A DNA stretch of 64,000 nt from an uncultured Prevotellaceae bacterium. GTDB lineage: Bacteria; Bacteroidota; Bacteroidia; Bacteroidales; Bacteroidaceae. The stretch's first letter is position 1. The number at the start of each line of letters is the position of its first letter. Shown one piece after another: positions 9,416 through 16,977 of this stretch. Where the stretch lies: assembly GCA_902769705.1 (NCBI GenBank), contig CACXPX010000007.1:62001-126000 (forward strand). Reading direction: 5' to 3'. Both the position numbers and the translations under genes were made by a program. The notes under the pieces were generated by a model. The model worked only from the letters and a program-made list of their open reading frames with translations, did not search any database and was not told the DNA's origin.

Positions 9416-10368
9416 AACAATCGTTTGGTCACTTCCTTGACCGACTCCACCGCTGATACCGTGTAGAAATGAATGTTGCTCACGCCAGCAGCGTAGAGCT
9501 GTCGGCATTGCTCGGTGGCCCACTCAATGCCCAGTTGCCGTGCATCGTCGTCAGTCTTGCATTTCACCACCTCGGCAGCCAACTCTTGCGGCAGGTCACA
9601 ATGGAACGTCTGGGGCACCACGGTGAGCTGCGACAGTTTGGCAAACGGCTTGATGCCAGGCACGATGGGGATGGTGATGCCCATCTGGCGTGCGCGGGCC
9701 ACGAAGTCGAAATATTTCTGGTTGTCGAAAAACAGTTGCGTCACCGCATACTGCGCGCCCAACTGCTGCTTCTCCAGCAGATGTTGCATGTCCATCTCCA
9801 GGTTCGGAGCCTCTTCGTGTTTCTCAGGATAGCAGGCCACTCCATAGCTGAAGGGCTCACCTAGGTTCGTGATGGGCGTCCCGTCAGCGAAGAATCCCTC
9901 GTTGAAGCGGTTCACCTGCTTGATGAGGTCCGTTGTGTGGCGATGCCCACCGCGTGTGGGTTTGAACGTTCGGTCATCTTTTGCCTTGTCGCCGCGCAAC
10001 AGCAGCACATTGCTGATGCCCAGAAACTGCAAGTCGAGCAGCTCGTATTCTATATCTTCCACTGTCACCCCGCTGCAAATCACATGCGGTATCACCGCAA
10101 TGCCGTATCGCTGCTGAATGGCGGCGGCTATGGCCACGGTACCTGGGCGGCGGCGTATGCGCTGCCGTTCGAACTGTCCGTTGTCCAACTCCTTGTAGAC
10201 ATATTCGCTGTGGTGCGTCGTAATGTTGATATAAAGTGGTGCAAATTCTTTCAGCTGGTCGATGGTGGCAAACAGGCTGTCGGTGCCTGTGCCTTTCAGT
10301 GGCGGTAGCACCTCGAACGAGAAGTGGCGTGTCCCGCTGTCGTCTTTGAGCAAGTCGATGACCTTCAT
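9412..10368 (-). CDS. metF: Methylenetetrahydrofolate reductase [NAD(P)H]
   Basis: FAD enzyme that reduces 5,10-methylene-THF to 5-methyl-THF for methionine synthesis; 318 residues, a usual length. Family motifs include FSFEVLPPLKG, PLYINITTHH, IPHVICSG, the NVLLLRGD strand and AQYAVTQLFFDNQKYFDF. It is the first gene of the minus-strand run and has a consensus promoter upstream. Confidence 0.96.
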   Translation of the reverse strand: MKVIDLLKDDSGTRHFSFEVLPPLKGTGTDSLFATIDQLKEFAPLYINITTHHSEYVYKELDNGQFERQRIRRRPGTVAIAAAIQQRYGIAVIPHVICSGVTVEDIEYELLDLQFLGISNVLLLRGDKAKDDRTFKPTRGGHRHTTDLIKQVNRFNEGFFADGTPITNLGEPFSYGVACYPEKHEEAPNLEMDMQHLLEKQQLGAQYAVTQLFFDNQKYFDFVARARQMGITIPIVPGIKPFAKLSQLTVVPQTFHCDLPQELAAEVVKCKTDDDARQLGIEWATEQCRQLYAAGVSNIHFYTVSAVESVKEVTKRLL

Positions 10369-10396
10369 TTTCTATTCCTACTGGTACATTTGGGTA

Positions 10397-10428
10397 CAAA
10401 GTTACGATTAAATGAGGGAAAAACCAAA
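10397..10428 (-). promoter_or_regulatory. Consensus Bacteroidota promoter for metF
   Basis: Read on the minus strand: TTTG (10425-10428), 20 bp, then TAACTTTG (10397-10404), matching TTTG-N19/21-TAnnTTTG. The metF start is 28 bp downstream of the box. Spacer and flanks are nearly identical to the promoter at 52997-53027. Confidence 0.8.
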
Positions 10429-10511
10429 TTTATTTGAGTTTTTCCGACTGTTAGTGACCATTCCCGAACTAAGTTCGCCTACCCGTAGCCTTTCAGCAAA
10501 GCCAAAGTTAC
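10397..10511 (-). repeat. Two-copy 115-bp promoter-proximal repeat, copy 1
   Basis: Resembles 45661-45778. Both copies begin and end with an AAAGTTAC word (10398-10405 and 10504-10511 here) and contain, on the plus strand, ACCATTCCCGAAC (10457-10469), a GAAC/GTTC dyad, CGCCTACCCGT and GCCTTTC. In both cases the element covers the promoter of a minus-strand gene (metF here, cca there). It also accounts for much of the 308-bp gap 10369-10676. Function unknown. Confidence 0.65.
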
Positions 10512-10624
10512 TCTTTTTATGCCCTCAAACACACTTTTCCGTTTCGTTGAGGCATTCTTTGCATCTTTTTCTGTAACTTCGCAGCAAACTTCAGAAAGAA
10601 AAGCAAAAGAAAATGGGGTTCACG

Positions 10625-10676
10625 ATTATATATTTTTCCAAAAGGTGGTAATATATAAGTAGAAAGCATCAAGCGA
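10625..10676 (+). promoter_or_regulatory. Putative ECF-type promoter of sigma cassette 1
   Basis: No TAnnTTTG box is apparent. Instead ATATTTTT, a 14-nt spacer and TATATAAGTAGA lie just upstream of the sigma gene. The same arrangement with the same spacing (ATATTTTC, 14 nt, TATATAAATAGA) precedes the paralogous sigma gene at 13394. The shared, non-housekeeping pattern suggests autoregulation; this is inference from two sites. Confidence 0.4.
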
Positions 10677-11273
10677 ATGGAAATAACGAGAGGCAATACA
10701 CCCGAAGCACGACAAGACGAGACGCTGCTCATCAGCCGCATTCTCGGCGGACAGACCGAACTATTCCGCCAGCTTGCAAGCCGATATGCTGGGCAGGTGT
10801 TGCGGATGGTGGCGCGATTGATTCCTTCGCCCGAAGAAGCAGAGGAGGCAACGCAGGACACGCTGCTTGAAGCCTTCCAAAGCCTTGCTCGATTCGATGC
10901 CCGACAGGCAAGTTTCCCGACATGGCTCATGCGCATCGCCTACCACACGGCACTGAAGCACTACCGGCAGCATCAACGGACGGCCCCTATGATAGAAGTA
11001 GACCCGCATTGGTTGAACACCATCTCCGACGACGAGACCGACGCCCTGCTGGACGACACCGCACCCGACCGTGTCTCACTTTTGGAGAGCGCCATTACCA
11101 TGCTGAAGCCCGACGACCAGATGTTGCTCAACCTCTACTACTTCGACAACCGCCCGATTCGTGAAATCTCTTCCATCGTGGAACGCAACGAGAGTTATCT
11201 CCGCTCGCGGTTGCAATGGATACGGAAAAGATTGGCCATCATTATTAAAACCCTTGAAAGAAATGAAGAATAG
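10677..11273 (+). CDS. ECF sigma-70 factor, cassette 1
   Basis: RNA polymerase sigma factor of 198 residues. Sigma region 2 lies around residues 18-95 (EEAEEATQDTLLEAFQSLARFD, FPTWLMRIAYHTAL) and region 4 around 135-190 (LKPDDQMLLNLYYFDNRPIREISSIVERNESYLRSRL, paraphrasing the helix-turn-helix). It ends 11 bp inside the next gene, the putative membrane anti-sigma factor, indicating translational coupling. A paralogue with the same partner order starts at 13394. The signal and regulon are unknown. Confidence 0.9.
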   Translation: MEITRGNTPEARQDETLLISRILGGQTELFRQLASRYAGQVLRMVARLIPSPEEAEEATQDTLLEAFQSLARFDARQASFPTWLMRIAYHTALKHYRQHQRTAPMIEVDPHWLNTISDDETDALLDDTAPDRVSLLESAITMLKPDDQMLLNLYYFDNRPIREISSIVERNESYLRSRLQWIRKRLAIIIKTLERNEE

Positions 11274-11901
11274 TGAACAATTAAAAGATCAGGGACTGCG
11301 CCAAGCTGTTCAGCACGCGAACGAAGCCGCTGAGCGGATGAAGCTGCCGGAAGACTTCACCAATCGTCTGATGCAGCGCATCGCTCAAGAGGACGAGCCT
11401 CCTAAGCGCCGCCACCGTTGGGCATATTTCGCCACAGCCATCACCGTTGCCGCCAGCATCGCCCTATTGTTGGTGATACATTTCAATACGGACAACACAG
11501 ATCGACAACCCACGCTCGTGGCGCAAAAAGACACCACGATGACGCACCCCCAAAAAGCGGCCAAGGAGGTGGACGAACAGCAGCAGAAGAAGGAGGAGAA
11601 CGTGGAAGAAACTGACGCGGTAAAGAAGATGAAAGAGCCGTATCGAACGCCACGCCCGCCCAAACACTATATGGCCAAACAGTCAACGAGGGAAGAGGCT
11701 CCTGAGCCCATCCTCGCCGATGCAGACCTCTCGACGGAAAACGCCTTCACGGAAAGTGAGCAGCAGGTGCCTATGGAAATGATACCACCAATGAATGGCA
11801 GTCTGCAAGATGACTACCTGAAGATGACAAGGGAAATCAGAGAACGTGGCAACCGCATGAACCAACAAGTGGAAATGGCCATTAATGACGATGCATACTA
11901 A
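11263..11901 (+). CDS. Single-pass membrane protein, putative anti-sigma factor, cassette 1
   Basis: No confident family match. The start at 11263 (MKNSEQLKDQ) overlaps the sigma gene by 11 bp; a longer in-frame ORF runs back to 11161 but lies within sigma coding. Residues 1-50 are cytoplasmic and basic before the membrane, residues 53-73 form one hydrophobic segment, and 75-212 are a hydrophilic, Lys/Glu/Pro-rich periplasmic part. The core LPEDFTNRLMQRI...PPKRR plus membrane helix aligns with the protein at 13938 (LSERLMKRLE...TPKRR). Position and topology suggest sigma sequestration; there is no zinc-binding anti-sigma motif. Confidence 0.7.
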   Translation: MKNSEQLKDQGLRQAVQHANEAAERMKLPEDFTNRLMQRIAQEDEPPKRRHRWAYFATAITVAASIALLLVIHFNTDNTDRQPTLVAQKDTTMTHPQKAAKEVDEQQQKKEENVEETDAVKKMKEPYRTPRPPKHYMAKQSTREEAPEPILADADLSTENAFTESEQQVPMEMIPPMNGSLQDDYLKMTREIRERGNRMNQQVEMAINDDAY

Positions 11902-11928
11902 TCATCAGTAACAAAAGACAAGCAAGAT

Positions 11929-13170
11929 ATGAAAAGAATAGTATTTGCACTTTGTGCCACCATCATCTCCCTCTGCACATCGGCTCAGGGAACGATACAG
12001 CAACGCCTGCAAGGCCATCCGAAGATTGACAGTCTCGTGAGCGAAGTGGAGGCGTTGGGAAGAAGCGTTCGCGTTTCCTACTATTACGACGGTCGTCTCC
12101 ATAAGACCATCATGATAGGCAGCGGCTTGATGAACGACTACCAGCCTACGCCTCCGACAGGCGACCCTAAACGGGACTCGATAGCGCACAAACAGGACAG
12201 CGTGCGCCAGATGGAGACCCTGCGGCTGAAACGGGCGTATGATGCCATGCGCCGCACCTGCCAGCAGCTCACCGACGAGGCCAAGGAGAGCTACAGCTGG
12301 GAGTACCACCGGGGCGGGGTGGACAGCGTCCGCTATACCATCGCCTTGGGAGAATACGCCAGCGGCGACACCATGCAGACCTATCGGCGAAACAGGGATG
12401 TGTTTTACTATCATGCGCCTGAAATCATCACCTTCGGCTATGACCCTTGGCCGGGAAGTGACGTGAGTCCGTGGCGGCTCAAGGGATATGCCACTTTCAG
12501 ATATGAGTACACGCCCGACAGCGTGGGCAGGAGACCGAAAGAGATGGTGCCATTCGACAAGGAAGCATACATGCGGCTGCTTCAGCCCATCCTGAAACAG
12601 AAGGGCATCGCTACCCGCCAGTTCTACGTCTATCACGACAGCACCTTTACCATTGAGAAGAAGGACTGGAATAACGAGGAGTTTGTCATTCGCTCGAACA
12701 CGATTTCGCCCCGCCAGCTGAAGAGCGAGACATGGGGAACCGTCTACACACTGCCCTCCAGCGCACAGGCCGACACGGTGCTGAGCCAGATCAAGCAGGC
12801 CACATGGGTTTTCCTGAACGAGCATCCCGACATGGATTTCTCCTTCAATCCCACTTCCGAATACCATTCAAGGGCATTGGAAGACATGTTCCATACCTTC
12901 GACTCCAAGAGGGTGCCTTCTTCTTTCTACATCTATGTTCACCGTAGCCCGATACCCGGCAGCACGACAGACTCCGAACATCACATCGTCATCATCGAAA
13001 GCAAGGGCGACATGATGGTGCCCATGGAATGGCAAATCCTGAAGAGTTGGAAGAACGGCAAAGTGGAATACGACAAGAAGGCCGCCAAGAACCTGACACC
13101 CAAGCAGGCCCGGGACAACACCTCCGCCTCACGCTCCACCATAACACGGGGCTACGAGCCGATAGACTGA
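11929..13170 (+). CDS. Secreted protein of unknown function, cassette 1
   Basis: I do not recognise a family. The 413-residue protein starts with a clear signal peptide (MKRIVFALCATIISLCTSAQG) and no lipobox, so a periplasmic or exported location is likely. The rest is soluble, rich in Tyr, Asp and Ser, with no evident repeats or membrane segments. It lies 27 bp after the membrane protein and is followed by a strong terminator, so it is the last gene of the first sigma cassette. By analogy with the second cassette it may be the sensor input or a target of the sigma factor. Confidence 0.7.
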   Translation: MKRIVFALCATIISLCTSAQGTIQQRLQGHPKIDSLVSEVEALGRSVRVSYYYDGRLHKTIMIGSGLMNDYQPTPPTGDPKRDSIAHKQDSVRQMETLRLKRAYDAMRRTCQQLTDEAKESYSWEYHRGGVDSVRYTIALGEYASGDTMQTYRRNRDVFYYHAPEIITFGYDPWPGSDVSPWRLKGYATFRYEYTPDSVGRRPKEMVPFDKEAYMRLLQPILKQKGIATRQFYVYHDSTFTIEKKDWNNEEFVIRSNTISPRQLKSETWGTVYTLPSSAQADTVLSQIKQATWVFLNEHPDMDFSFNPTSEYHSRALEDMFHTFDSKRVPSSFYIYVHRSPIPGSTTDSEHHIVIIESKGDMMVPMEWQILKSWKNGKVEYDKKAAKNLTPKQARDNTSASRSTITRGYEPID

Positions 13171-13243
13171 GCGTCCTCCTGCCTCGCTCTCAAAAGGTGG
13201 TGGAGTTGACCTGTGATGAAAGAAACATCAACAATGCCGAAGT

Positions 13244-13279
13244 TGGCAAGGATGGAAAAGCGCATCCTTGCCAGCTTTT
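13244..13279 (+). terminator. Rho-independent terminator after cassette 1
   Basis: Stem TGGCAAGGATG (13244-13254) pairs with CATCCTTGCCA (13263-13273), an 11-bp perfect stem with an 8-nt loop, followed by GCTTTTG. It separates the two sigma cassettes. Confidence 0.75.
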
Positions 13280-13339
13280 GTATAGGAAAAGGACTTTAAA
13301 GAAGAGAAAACAAAAAAAAGATACCGGCAGGGCGGGATA

Positions 13340-13393
13340 TTTTCTGATAATAATCGTATATATAAATAGAGACAGCTCAAACAATACATCAAA
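13340..13393 (+). promoter_or_regulatory. Putative ECF-type promoter of sigma cassette 2
   Basis: ATATTTTC, 14 nt, TATATAAATAGA, matching in sequence and spacing the region before the cassette 1 sigma gene. It lies between the cassette 1 terminator and the GTG start at 13394. Confidence 0.4.
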
Positions 13394-13951
13394 GTGAATA
13401 CAGACGAACAGATAGTGGAAGCCGTGAAAGGCGGTGGGAGCAAGGGACTGGGGCTGATGGTCAGCCACTACGGTCAGCAGGTCTTCGCCATGATTGCCCG
13501 TCAGGTGGGCAACGCGATGGATGCAGAGGAACTGACGCAGGACACCTTCCTTCGTGCCTTCAGCCACATCGCGAGCTACGACCCTAAGCGGGCTTCGCTC
13601 GCCACCTGGCTCAGTCGTATTGCCTATCGCCTTACGCTCGACTTCCTGAAACGCCAGCGTCCGCTCATCGTCTCGATTGACGACACCGAAGTTTGGCAGA
13701 CAGACATCAGCAATGAGCAGTTAGAGGCAGAACTGTCCACTGGCAACGAAGAACGTATATTGCGCCTACAACTGCTGATGGACAACCTGCCGCCCGACGA
13801 ACGGCTGCTGCTCACATTGCACTACTTCGAGAACCGCCAACTGGATGAATGCGCGTACATTATGGACTCCACCTCTCACGCCTTGGCCAACCGCCTCTAC
13901 AGAATCCGCTTGAAACTATATAAAAAACTGAAGCAATATGACAACCAATAA
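13394..13951 (+). CDS. ECF sigma-70 factor, cassette 2
   Basis: Sigma factor of 185 residues with GTG start (no better ATG is available upstream of region 2). Region 2 shows AEELTQDTFLRAFSHIASYDPKRASLATWLSRIAYRL and region 4 LPPDERLLLTLHYFENRQLDECAYIM, in sections. It is a paralogue of the sigma factor at 10677, sharing LLLTLHYFENR versus LLNLYYFDNR. It overlaps the following membrane-protein gene by 14 bp. Confidence 0.88.
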   Translation: MNTDEQIVEAVKGGGSKGLGLMVSHYGQQVFAMIARQVGNAMDAEELTQDTFLRAFSHIASYDPKRASLATWLSRIAYRLTLDFLKRQRPLIVSIDDTEVWQTDISNEQLEAELSTGNEERILRLQLLMDNLPPDERLLLTLHYFENRQLDECAYIMDSTSHALANRLYRIRLKLYKKLKQYDNQ

Positions 13952-14549
13952 AGATACCGACCTCCGCGAAGCCCTCCACCGCAAATATGCTGATACACCG
14001 CAGATGCCCGCTGATCTGAGCGAGCGGCTGATGAAGCGGCTGGAGACGACACGGGAAACACCCAAGCGTCGCTATTGGCCATACATTACCGCTGCTATGG
14101 CCATTGCCGCCAGCATACTGCTGCTGATAGTTCTTCATCCCGGACAAGGCAGCACAGAGCAGCCTCCGGTGGTGGCAAAGAAAACGGCCGTATCTGTTGA
14201 TAGCGTATTACCAAAACATGAAGCCTCTTCTCCCACAAAGACAATAGAGCAAACAGTTGTGGCTCAGGCCATTCCCGACAAGCTACAGACAGGCAAAGCC
14301 ATAGCAAGAGAACCACAAAAGCCCAAAGCCGACTCCGCTTCGGCAGCCGAAAGTCTTGCCGACTGCATTGCCCGCCTTGAAGCCGAGATGGAGAACATAG
14401 ACGACAGTGTCAGGGATGCTCGTTTGGAGAAACTCATCGCCGCCGATGCCCGCCTGCAACAGATGGTCAATCGTATTGTCGGCAAACAGGTGGAGCAGGC
14501 TATGAACGAACTACAGAAAGACAGTACTGCCAATTATATCAACTTCTAA
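13938..14549 (+). CDS. Single-pass membrane protein, putative anti-sigma factor, cassette 2
   Basis: Paralogue of the protein at 11263, 203 residues. It has a cytoplasmic N-terminus with ADLSERLMKRLETTRETPKRR (residues 25-45), one membrane helix (about 46-66) and a periplasmic part with a helical, probably coiled-coil segment (about 125-195). It overlaps the sigma gene by 14 bp and abuts the next start (TAA then ATG). Function as sigma inhibitor is inferred from gene order and topology only. Confidence 0.68.
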   Translation: MTTNKDTDLREALHRKYADTPQMPADLSERLMKRLETTRETPKRRYWPYITAAMAIAASILLLIVLHPGQGSTEQPPVVAKKTAVSVDSVLPKHEASSPTKTIEQTVVAQAIPDKLQTGKAIAREPQKPKADSASAAESLADCIARLEAEMENIDDSVRDARLEKLIAADARLQQMVNRIVGKQVEQAMNELQKDSTANYINF

Positions 14550-16292
14550 ATGAACAACAGCAAAATGAAAAAGCAACTATTGATAACAACAGCCCTCCTG
14601 CTGACGACCACCGTGTGGCTTCACGCGCAGGAGAACAAGCATGCTCAGGCTATGCGCACGGCCTTTGTTGAGACGATTTACGGCATATTCCCGAAAAACA
14701 TCGAAGCCAAACTGGAGAGTATGAACGAAGACTCCATTGCCGTGGCATGGGGCGAATGGGGATGCCTGGATGGTGGCGGACTGGTGCCGAAGGAGAAAAT
14801 CCATGTGGTGAAGCTCTCGCAAACCAAGTCGAACGTCACAGCATCCATTGGGCCGCTCTACATCGACGGCCACCGCTTCTCCTTCAGTCAGGTGCCCGAT
14901 GACCCCACGTTGCCGCTGCGCCCCATGCTCGATGCCTTCGACAAGCAGGCGCCCTTTGCCAACAGTTATTACAGTTATATGGCGGGCGACGAACAGGCCG
15001 TCTTCCCTGGCGTAAAGATTGCCTGGGGTGAGCAAGGGCAGACGTTCCCCTTACAACTCTACCCATCGATGAACACCCGCATTATCAGTTTCAAGGATGA
15101 TGACGGTTTCCGCTCAACCTACCTTCTCACATGGACAGATACGGAACTAACTGATGGCGGCACTAAGCACAAACGCTATATGGTAGAAGGCATCATCTAC
15201 GAGTTTCATAGCCCGAAGATAGACAACACACCACAAATGAAATCATACGACCCCGATGAATGGCTGAATAGGACGAACACGGGGTTAGGCGTGGCACACA
15301 ATATGGTGTGGGACATCAAGAAAAACTCCCCGGAACGCGCCAAGGCCTTGGATACCGACACCGTAATGGAGAAGTACGGCTACAAATTCCAAGAAATGGT
15401 GGCAAAACTCAATGGTTCGACAGAGATTCCCAATGTGTACACCAGTTATGATGCCTTGCAGGCAAAAGTGCAACGTATGCTGAACCTGAGCCGCACCGCC
15501 ACGCCGACGGAGCAGCAGGCCATTTGCAACACGCTATATAAAGAGGTCGTCGCCTACCCCTTCCGACTTTCAGGACGACAAGCCGATGACCTAAGCCACA
15601 TGACTGAGGCTTTAGAGGCTAATGTCGCTGACAACCTGAAGCAGCAGGTGGCCAAGGTGCGCAGGGGTATCAGCATAATGAGAGACCCGACGGTAGAGAT
15701 AGACAGCCTGAGCGAGCGCGACCAGGACTACCTGAACCGCAACTTCTGGAAACTCAGCCACGAGCCGGTGGACTATGCCAAGACCGAGTTCACCGCCATT
15801 GGCGAGCACTACAGCGGCGACTCACAGACGGGCTATCTCGAAGTGAAGGGCGAAGCCGGTAAGGGCTTCGAGGCTGAGACTACGCTGCACGACCTGCGCC
15901 CTGGCCGCTATAGTGTCTCCGCTGTGGTGCGTGCCGCTGAGGCTGACCGCTCCTTCGCCTATGCCTTCGTCAGAACGGGCAATACTGACCGCGGAGACTT
16001 CAGCACCAAGGAGATTCCAGCTATGGGCAAAACGGGCGGCAACGTCTGGTTTTCGGCCCAAAGCCGTTTCGAACGGCGTGCAGGCAATGATGACTTTGTT
16101 ACTATCCTCGACATCAACAAGGCCACAGCTAATGGCGGACAAGGCTACGGATGGAACCGCATCTGGCTCGATGAAGTCAGAGTCTATGACGATGGTAATT
16201 TGACTTATGGCGTCACCACCCGCCCCAATCCCAATTACAACGGCGGTTGGTTCTCCGCCTGCGACTTCATCGTAGAAAGAGTGGGTGATTGA
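14550..16292 (+). CDS. Secreted protein of unknown function, cassette 2
   Basis: Large secreted protein (580 residues) with signal peptide ending near WLHAQE. The N-terminal half is not recognised. The middle (about residues 250-400) is helical. The C-terminal part (about 410-575), with GEAGKGFEAETTLHDLRPGRYSVSAVVRA and a late WNRIWLDEVRVYDDG, resembles a galactose-binding-like beta-sandwich, which is inference. The start directly follows the stop of the membrane protein, so translation is coupled. It could be a sensor or an output of cassette 2. Confidence 0.7.
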   Translation: MNNSKMKKQLLITTALLLTTTVWLHAQENKHAQAMRTAFVETIYGIFPKNIEAKLESMNEDSIAVAWGEWGCLDGGGLVPKEKIHVVKLSQTKSNVTASIGPLYIDGHRFSFSQVPDDPTLPLRPMLDAFDKQAPFANSYYSYMAGDEQAVFPGVKIAWGEQGQTFPLQLYPSMNTRIISFKDDDGFRSTYLLTWTDTELTDGGTKHKRYMVEGIIYEFHSPKIDNTPQMKSYDPDEWLNRTNTGLGVAHNMVWDIKKNSPERAKALDTDTVMEKYGYKFQEMVAKLNGSTEIPNVYTSYDALQAKVQRMLNLSRTATPTEQQAICNTLYKEVVAYPFRLSGRQADDLSHMTEALEANVADNLKQQVAKVRRGISIMRDPTVEIDSLSERDQDYLNRNFWKLSHEPVDYAKTEFTAIGEHYSGDSQTGYLEVKGEAGKGFEAETTLHDLRPGRYSVSAVVRAAEADRSFAYAFVRTGNTDRGDFSTKEIPAMGKTGGNVWFSAQSRFERRAGNDDFVTILDINKATANGGQGYGWNRIWLDEVRVYDDGNLTYGVTTRPNPNYNGGWFSACDFIVERVGD

Positions 16293-16341
16293 ACGAAAAA
16301 GAATAGGATTTTCACTATAGTTATGATAGAGTTTCCCGGGA

Positions 16342-16381
16342 CAGGCATAGGTCGCAGCGATTGTGCCCTATGCCTTTTCTT
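16342..16381 (+). terminator. Terminator after cassette 2
   Basis: GGCATAGG (16344-16351) pairs with CCTATGCC (16367-16374), followed by TTTTCTT. Confidence 0.65.
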
Positions 16382-16430
16382 GGTGTTAGAAAGGGCACGA
16401 TTGTCACCCCTTCCCCCTAGTCTCATTTGT

Positions 16431-16825
16431 CAAAATAATTCCGAATTTTTAGTGCTAAAAACGGGCATTTTTTAGAAGTGGACTGGATTTTGGTGCGAAA
16501 AGGATGAAAAAATGACCATTTCGGAAGTTGCTGAAAATCAACTACTTCCGTTTTCTTTACATTTTCCCGCAAGATGAAAGCTATGCTTTGGGGTTGTCAC
16601 TTGTGGCTTCTGAGGGTGTCACACATAAACTGTAAGGCCGTCAGATGCTACAAGTAGCAGCGTCAGATGTGGCATGTGACGCTCTCAGATGCCACATGCG
16701 CCAATTCCATTGACTAAAAAACGAGCGTGAAAAGCATAAACGCCGCTTTTTATCACTCGTTTTCACTCTAGATTGAACGATGAAGTTGACAAAGATTTGT
16801 CAGGTTTTTTGGTCGGAATTAATCG
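16431..16825 (-). repeat. MITE-like intergenic repeat, copy A (minus orientation)
   Basis: About 395 bp, non-coding. Its plus-strand left end has CAAAATAATTCCGA (16431-16444) and its right end TCGGAATTAAT (16813-16823), a near-perfect terminal inverted repeat. Inside are a hairpin of GGAAGTtG/..ACTTCC type (16523-16549), the constant word GTAAAGAAAACGG (reverse at 16548-16560) and a variable array (16593-16707) of CATCTGAC/GTGGC words. It is most similar to copy B at 34.8-35.1 kb. With the terminator above and the leader below it fills the 685-bp gap 16293-16977. Confidence 0.85.
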
Positions 16826-16879
16826 ACGGATAAGGGTGGCGGATTCTTTAATAATTCTTAATAAATGATGTTCGCGCGT

Positions 16880-16925
16880 GGCGCTCTTGGCATAAATTTG
16901 TATATTTGCAAAGATAAGGAGGCCT
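16880..16925 (+). promoter_or_regulatory. Probable promoter of the GH128-like gene
   Basis: TATATTTG, a good TAnnTTTG match, lies about 70 bp before the start at 16978. The upstream TTTG element is weak. A GAGGCCTCCCGTGAGGCTCC hairpin-like stretch follows in the leader. Confidence 0.4.
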
Positions 16926-16977
16926 CCCGTGAGGCTCCGCGATGTAACCCAAATGATAACTAACAACCCAACGAAAT

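Noticed and set aside
11161-11262. N-terminal extension of the cassette 1 membrane protein
   Set aside because: The extension lies wholly within sigma region 4 coding and is not matched by the paralogue; the start at 11263 gives the aligned protein.
16431-16825. Insertion sequence with transposase
   Set aside because: The element has inverted ends but is only about 395 bp and has no coding capacity; at most a non-autonomous element.
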